A DNA stretch of 7,793 nt from an uncultured Neisseria sp. (GTDB lineage: Bacteria; Pseudomonadota; Gammaproteobacteria; Burkholderiales; Neisseriaceae). A model generated the notes under the pieces. That model did not search any database. It saw only the letters and a list, made by a program, of their open reading frames with translations, and had not been told where the DNA came from. Positions 6,205-7,793 of this stretch are shown one piece after another. Location: the NCBI GenBank assembly GCA_937919795.1, contig CALFOA010000066.1, positions 1-7,793 of the forward strand, in the 5' to 3' direction. The position numbers and the translations under genes are program-made. Every line of letters starts with the position of its first letter. Position 1 is the first letter of the stretch.

Positions 6205-7209
6205 ATGCAACGACAAAACGAATTAAAAAGCTGGTTGCACAGCGTTTATCCCGATCAATCTTTCGAATTAAGCTTCGCGGCGGCCGATGCGGATTTCCGC
6301 CGCTATTTCCGTGCGGTTTTTTCAGACGGGCATTCCGTGATCTGCATGGATGCGCCGCCGGATAAAATGAGCGTGGCACCTTATTTGAAGGTGCAAAAGT
6401 TGTTTGACATGGTCAACGTGCCGCAAGTTCTGGCGGTGGACGAATCGCAAGGTTTTATGGCGCTTTCCGATTTAGGCAACACCACTTTCCTCGCCGCCAT
6501 GCAGTTCGACGGCCGCGAAGAAGTGCATAAAGCGCTGCTGCTCGAAGCGATAGACGAATTGGTGGTTTTGCAAAAAGCCAGCCAGCCCGGCCAATTGCCG
6601 CCTTACGATCATGCGGTGATGCTGCGCGAAGTGAACCTGTTCCCCGAATGGTTTGCCGCCAAAGAATTGGGCAAACCGTTTACCGCAGAACAAAACGCTT
6701 TGTGGCAGCAAACGGTAGACACCCTGCTGCCGCCCCTGCTGGCGCAGCCGACTGTGTATGTGCACCGCGATTTTATCGTGCGCAACCTGATGCTCACCAG
6801 CGGCCGCCCCGGCGTGTTGGATTTCCAAGATGCGCTGTACGGCCCGATTGCTTATGATTTGGTGTCGCTGCTGCGCGATGCGTTTATCGGCTGGGAAGAA
6901 GAGTTTGTGTTGGACTTGGTGATCCGCTATTGGGAAAAAGCGCGCGCCGCCGGTTTACCAGTACCCGAAGCGTTTGACGACTTTTACCGCGGCTTCGAAT
7001 GGATGGGCGTGCAGCGCCATTTGAAAGTGGCCGGTATTTTCGCCCGCCTCTACCACCGCGACGGCAAAGACAAATACCGCCCGGAAATTCCGCGTTTCCT
7101 TGATTACCTGCGCCGTACTTCGCGCCGATATAACGAATTGGCACCGCTGTATGCTTTATTGTTGAGCTTGGTGGGTGATGAGGAATTGGAAACGGGCTTT
7201 ACGTTTTAA
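6205..7209 (+). CDS. amgK: AmgK-like MurNAc/GlcNAc-1-kinase (aminoglycoside phosphotransferase fold)
   Basis: A 334-residue cytoplasmic kinase of the APH/choline-kinase fold. It carries the AmgK-like N-terminal ADADFRRYFR (27-36), the catalytic loop HRDFIVRNLM (H187, D189, N194) and the metal-binding LDFQDALYGPIAYDLVSLL (D206, D209). In Pseudomonas, AmgK phosphorylates the anomeric carbon of MurNAc and GlcNAc. MurU then makes UDP-MurNAc, bypassing de novo synthesis and fosfomycin action. The gene is also divergent from lptD-surA there, which supports the name. Here no murU follows; the next gene is murJ after a 320-base gap. The ribosome binding site is poor (CGAAAACCCAATC before the ATG). 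A general phosphotransferase role is near certain; the substrate is inferred from family and context. Confidence 0.83.
   Translation: MQRQNELKSWLHSVYPDQSFELSFAAADADFRRYFRAVFSDGHSVICMDAPPDKMSVAPYLKVQKLFDMVNVPQVLAVDESQGFMALSDLGNTTFLAAMQFDGREEVHKALLLEAIDELVVLQKASQPGQLPPYDHAVMLREVNLFPEWFAAKELGKPFTAEQNALWQQTVDTLLPPLLAQPTVYVHRDFIVRNLMLTSGRPGVLDFQDALYGPIAYDLVSLLRDAFIGWEEEFVLDLVIRYWEKARAAGLPVPEAFDDFYRGFEWMGVQRHLKVAGIFARLYHRDGKDKYRPEIPRFLDYLRRTSRRYNELAPLYALLLSLVGDEELETGFTF
6321..6332 (-). repeat. Imperfect uptake sequence inside the amgK coding region
   Basis: TTCAGACGGGCA is the reverse complement of TGCCCGTCTGAA, one mismatch from the local uptake sequence. It encodes part of FSDGH in frame. It could be a degenerate functional site or coincidence. 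Confidence 0.4.
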
Positions 7210-7229
7210 ATGCAGTTTGATGCAGACAA

Positions 7230-7241
7230 TGCCTGTCTGAA
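7230..7241 (+). repeat. DNA uptake sequence, exact
   Basis: Exact TGCCTGTCTGAA, 21 bases after the amgK stop. It lies within a 21-bp block (7229-7249) repeated at 7486-7506 and has no inverted partner. Confidence 0.88.
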
Positions 7242-7311
7242 AAAATAATGGTGTAGTGCTGGGTAGAAACTTAACTTGTCATTCAAGGCGAAATTTTGAT
7301 TCATCAGCAAG

Positions 7312-7443
7312 CTGTTCCTTCTCCCGCTGGCGGGGGAAGGTTAGGATGGGGGTGGAAGGCTTATTGTTTAGGCAATCGGCTTTTCTTAAACGGAAACAGC
7401 CACCCTCTCCCTAGCCCTCTCCCGCAAGCGGGAGAGGGAACAG
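7312..7443. repeat. REP/MITE-like palindromic element with two inverted 44-bp arms
   Basis: The left arm (7312-7355) and the reverse complement of the right arm (7400-7443) align without gaps at 36 of 44 bases, separated by a 44-base centre. Each arm holds its own hairpin: 7317-7340, an 11-bp stem with one G-T pair, and 7415-7438, a perfect 11-bp stem CCCTCTCCCGC / GCGGGAGAGGG around AA. The centre continues the pairing in part (GTTTA at 7366-7370 with TAAAC at 7387-7391). This C/T-rich, G/A-rich motif resembles REP-like dispersed repeats known in many Proteobacteria. It has no coding capacity, so any movement would need a transposase elsewhere. Confidence 0.75.
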
Positions 7444-7486
7444 TTTCCCGAAGTATCAAATAGTTAAGCTTCCCTACCAGCCCCTA

Positions 7487-7498
7487 TGCCTGTCTGAA
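7487..7498 (+). repeat. DNA uptake sequence, exact
   Basis: Exact TGCCTGTCTGAA, 31 bases before the murJ start. It lies in the second copy (7486-7506) of the 21-bp block also found at 7229-7249, on the far side of the REP-like element. Confidence 0.88.
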
Positions 7499-7529
7499 AA
7501 AATAATAAAACCATTGTAAGAAATACACT

Positions 7530-7793
7530 ATGAATCTACTCGGTGCGCTGGCAAAAGTCGGCAGTCTCACCATGGTATCGCGGGTGCTGGGTTTTATCCG
7601 CGATGCTATTATTGCGCGTGCATTCGGCGCCGGTATGGCGACGGATGCGTTTTTTGTGGCGTTCAAACTGCCCAATCTGTTGCGACGGATTTTTGCCGAA
7701 GGAGCGTTTGCCCAAGCGTTTGTGCCGATTTTGGCGGAATACAAACAAACCCGTTCGCCGGAGGCGACGCAGGCTTTTGTGCAGCATGTGGCG
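7530..7793 (+). CDS. murJ: Lipid II flippase MurJ (MviN), N-terminal part; runs off the window
   Basis: The first 88 codons of an inner-membrane flippase of the MOP superfamily that moves lipid II to the periplasmic face for peptidoglycan synthesis; full-length proteins are about 510 residues. The reading frame is open to the last base. The N-terminus is nearly the family consensus: [19 protein letters not shown] (17-35), then [20 protein letters not shown] (37-56) and [16 protein letters not shown]18, R24, D39 and R52, essential in E. coli MurJ, are all present at the same numbers. The ATG at 7530 matches the usual N-terminus; the ribosome binding site (TAAGAA) is weak. It follows the AmgK-like gene in the same direction but 320 bases away, so it is probably transcribed separately. 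Confidence 0.95.
   Translation, partial: MNLLGALAKVGSLTMVSRVLGFIRDAIIARAFGAGMATDAFFVAFKLPNLLRRIFAEGAFAQAFVPILAEYKQTRSPEATQAFVQHVA

Larger units (their letters stand above)
7210..7529. other. 320-base intergenic region between amgK and murJ
   Basis: No coding region is supported on either strand. It holds two uptake sequences inside 21-bp direct repeats and, between them, a 132-bp palindromic REP-like element. Bases 7250-7311 and 7444-7485 show nothing recognisable. No intrinsic terminator with a T tract follows amgK; the REP hairpins could affect 3' ends or mRNA stability. No clear murJ promoter was identified. Confidence 0.6.

Noticed and set aside
7223..7239. Small hairpin CAGACA / TGTCTG after amgK as a terminator
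   Set aside because: The stem is only 6 bp, and it is followed by A residues rather than T residues on the plus strand.
1..7793. CRISPR arrays, tRNA or rRNA genes, insertion-sequence transposase, phage or toxin-antitoxin genes
   Set aside because: No spaced direct repeats of CRISPR type, no RNA gene sequence and no transposase-like or toxin-like frame were seen. The gene content is ordinary chromosomal.

Overview
The window looks like chromosomal DNA from a member of the Neisseriaceae. The lptD-surA pair diverges from an amgK-type kinase gene, with murJ beyond it, and the LptD, SurA and MurJ proteins read as neisserial or betaproteobacterial. Exact copies of the 12-mer TGCCTGTCTGAA recur between genes. 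From memory this is the 'TG-wadDUS' dialect of the neisserial DNA uptake sequence, described for the Neisseria wadsworthii group. Genus is well supported; species is only suggested.

Layout. (1) 1-80: a short leader with a perfect 17-nt palindrome (19-35) that resembles a RegA/PrrA/RegR binding box. (2) 81-1902, plus strand: a two-gene operon with a 23-nt overlap, encoding a RegB/PrrB-type redox sensor kinase and its RegA/PrrA-type response regulator. (3) 1931-1965: a hairpin built from two inverted uptake sequences, between convergent genes. (4) 1989-2519, minus: a small Spy/CpxP-like lipoprotein. (5) 2520-2869: a non-coding stretch with a second uptake-sequence hairpin. (6) 2870-6141, minus: lptD then surA, overlapping at ATGA; lptD begins with TTG behind a strong ribosome binding site. 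(7) 6142-6204: a short divergent intergenic region with a perfect 9-bp inverted repeat. (8) 6205-7209, plus: an AmgK-like sugar kinase. (9) 7210-7529: a 320-base gap with two uptake sequences inside 21-bp direct repeats, flanking a 132-bp palindromic REP/MITE-like element. (10) 7530-end, plus: the first 88 codons of murJ.

How the genes fit together. The right two thirds is an envelope-biogenesis block. LptD places lipopolysaccharide or lipooligosaccharide in the outer membrane, SurA chaperones outer-membrane proteins (LptD is a known SurA client in E. coli), AmgK recycles peptidoglycan amino sugars, and MurJ flips lipid II. The Spy-like lipoprotein may be another periplasmic chaperone. The left part is a redox-responsive regulatory pair, and the palindrome upstream suggests autoregulation.

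I found no wholly new system. The points most worth a second look are the candidate RegA box, unusual catalytic residues in the RegB-like kinase, the REP-like palindrome bracketed by DUS-containing direct repeats, and the palindrome between lptD and amgK.
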